In this document: positions 32,673 through 32,763 of the stretch, in pieces | Layout: the number at the start of each line of letters is the position of its first letter | Numbering within the stretch: position 1 is the first letter of the stretch | Assembly (NCBI GenBank): GCA_023257855.1 | Contig: JALRBG010000139.1 | Location: forward strand, 1 to 32,763 | Reading direction: 5' to 3' | DNA from: Pseudomonadales bacterium | GTDB taxonomy: Bacteria > Pseudomonadota > Gammaproteobacteria > Pseudomonadales > Pseudohongiellaceae | DNA length: 32,763 bases | Translations under genes and position numbers: made by a program | The notes under the pieces: model-generated | The model's database searches: none | Told to the model about the DNA's origin: nothing | The model's input: only the letters and a program-made list of their open reading frames with translations

Positions 32673-32763
32673 ATGTTTGACGCTGAGGATGAGCAGCAGT
32701 TTTATGCCAGAGAAGCCCGCTCAACCGAGCATAACTGGATAGTGATGACCATGCTTAACCGTA
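32673..32763 (+). CDS. Unidentified partial ORF facing away from rpsD
   Basis: From the ATG at 32673 the plus strand is open to the window edge (30 codons; open from 32635 without a start): MFDAEDEQQFYAREAR then STEHNWIVMTMLNR. It is charged and helical. I do not recognise it. No clear ribosome site (GCGCGTTTTAAG). The three minus-strand frames across 32622-32763 all contain stops, so the strand of the ribosomal operon carries no gene here. Low confidence because it is short and partial. Confidence 0.3.
   Translation, partial: MFDAEDEQQFYAREARSTEHNWIVMTMLNR

Overview
The window looks like about 33 kb of chromosome from a free-living, probably marine or other sodium-rich-habitat gammaproteobacterium. 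The evidence is the gene order rpsD-rpoA-rplQ at the right end, the sequences of those three proteins, the many Na+-linked transporters (two NhaD/ArsB-type permeases, two sodium:solute symporters, a lactate-permease homologue), and families such as DUF6152, DUF6644, DUF305 and LVIVD that are common in environmental proteobacteria. The genus cannot be named from sequence alone. No rRNA, tRNA, CRISPR array or complete insertion sequence was seen, and no gene-free stretch exceeds about 300 bases.

Layout. 1-5.7 kb: a 3'-truncated O-antigen ligase/polymerase-like protein and an ArsB/NhaD-type permease on the minus strand, then a plus-strand pair of HAD phosphatase and family 9 glycosyltransferase (cell-surface polysaccharide theme). 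5.7-11.1 kb: a periplasmic TPR/TonB-C-terminal-like protein, then a plus-strand run of DUF6152 secreted protein, an nhaD antiporter gene broken by one in-frame TAG, and two tandem DUF6644-like four-helix membrane proteins. 10.5-13.1 kb: a minus-strand pair of DUF305 protein and a large LVIVD-type lipoprotein. 13.2-14.1 kb: small poorly understood genes, one apparently frameshifted in A7 tracts.

14.0-17.5 kb is the most coherent metabolic unit: a minus-strand operon of a p-cresol methylhydroxylase/vanillyl-alcohol-oxidase-like flavoprotein, its small c-type cytochrome, and a sodium:solute symporter, with overlapping or almost touching genes. It likely oxidises a 4-alkylphenol-type substrate in the periplasm or at the membrane and passes electrons to cytochrome c. 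Directly upstream is a scar: the start of a terC gene, itself frameshifted, joined to the last part of an MtrB/PioB-type outer-membrane barrel gene. 18.3-25.2 kb: lactate permease homologue, second symporter, DUF3014 protein, a PadR-regulated membrane protein operon with a clear promoter/operator, and a PD40 beta-propeller protein.

25.3-30.4 kb: a single-chain PyrD-PyrK-type dihydroorotate-dehydrogenase-like fusion, glutaminase, an exported fumarylacetoacetate-hydrolase-family protein, a 103-bp palindromic REP-like element, and a serine/alanine-glyoxylate aminotransferase. 30.4-32.8 kb: the end of the alpha ribosomal operon (rpsD, rpoA, rplQ) with its terminator. Upstream of rpsD the usual rpsK end is absent and is replaced by a heptamer repeat and an unidentified opposite-strand reading frame.

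No obvious defence island or wholly new system is visible. The most notable points are the chimeric terC/MtrB-type scar, the nhaD amber codon, the symporter gene without a normal start codon, the tandem A7 frameshift candidate, the fused PyrD-PyrK protein, and the interruption upstream of rpsD.
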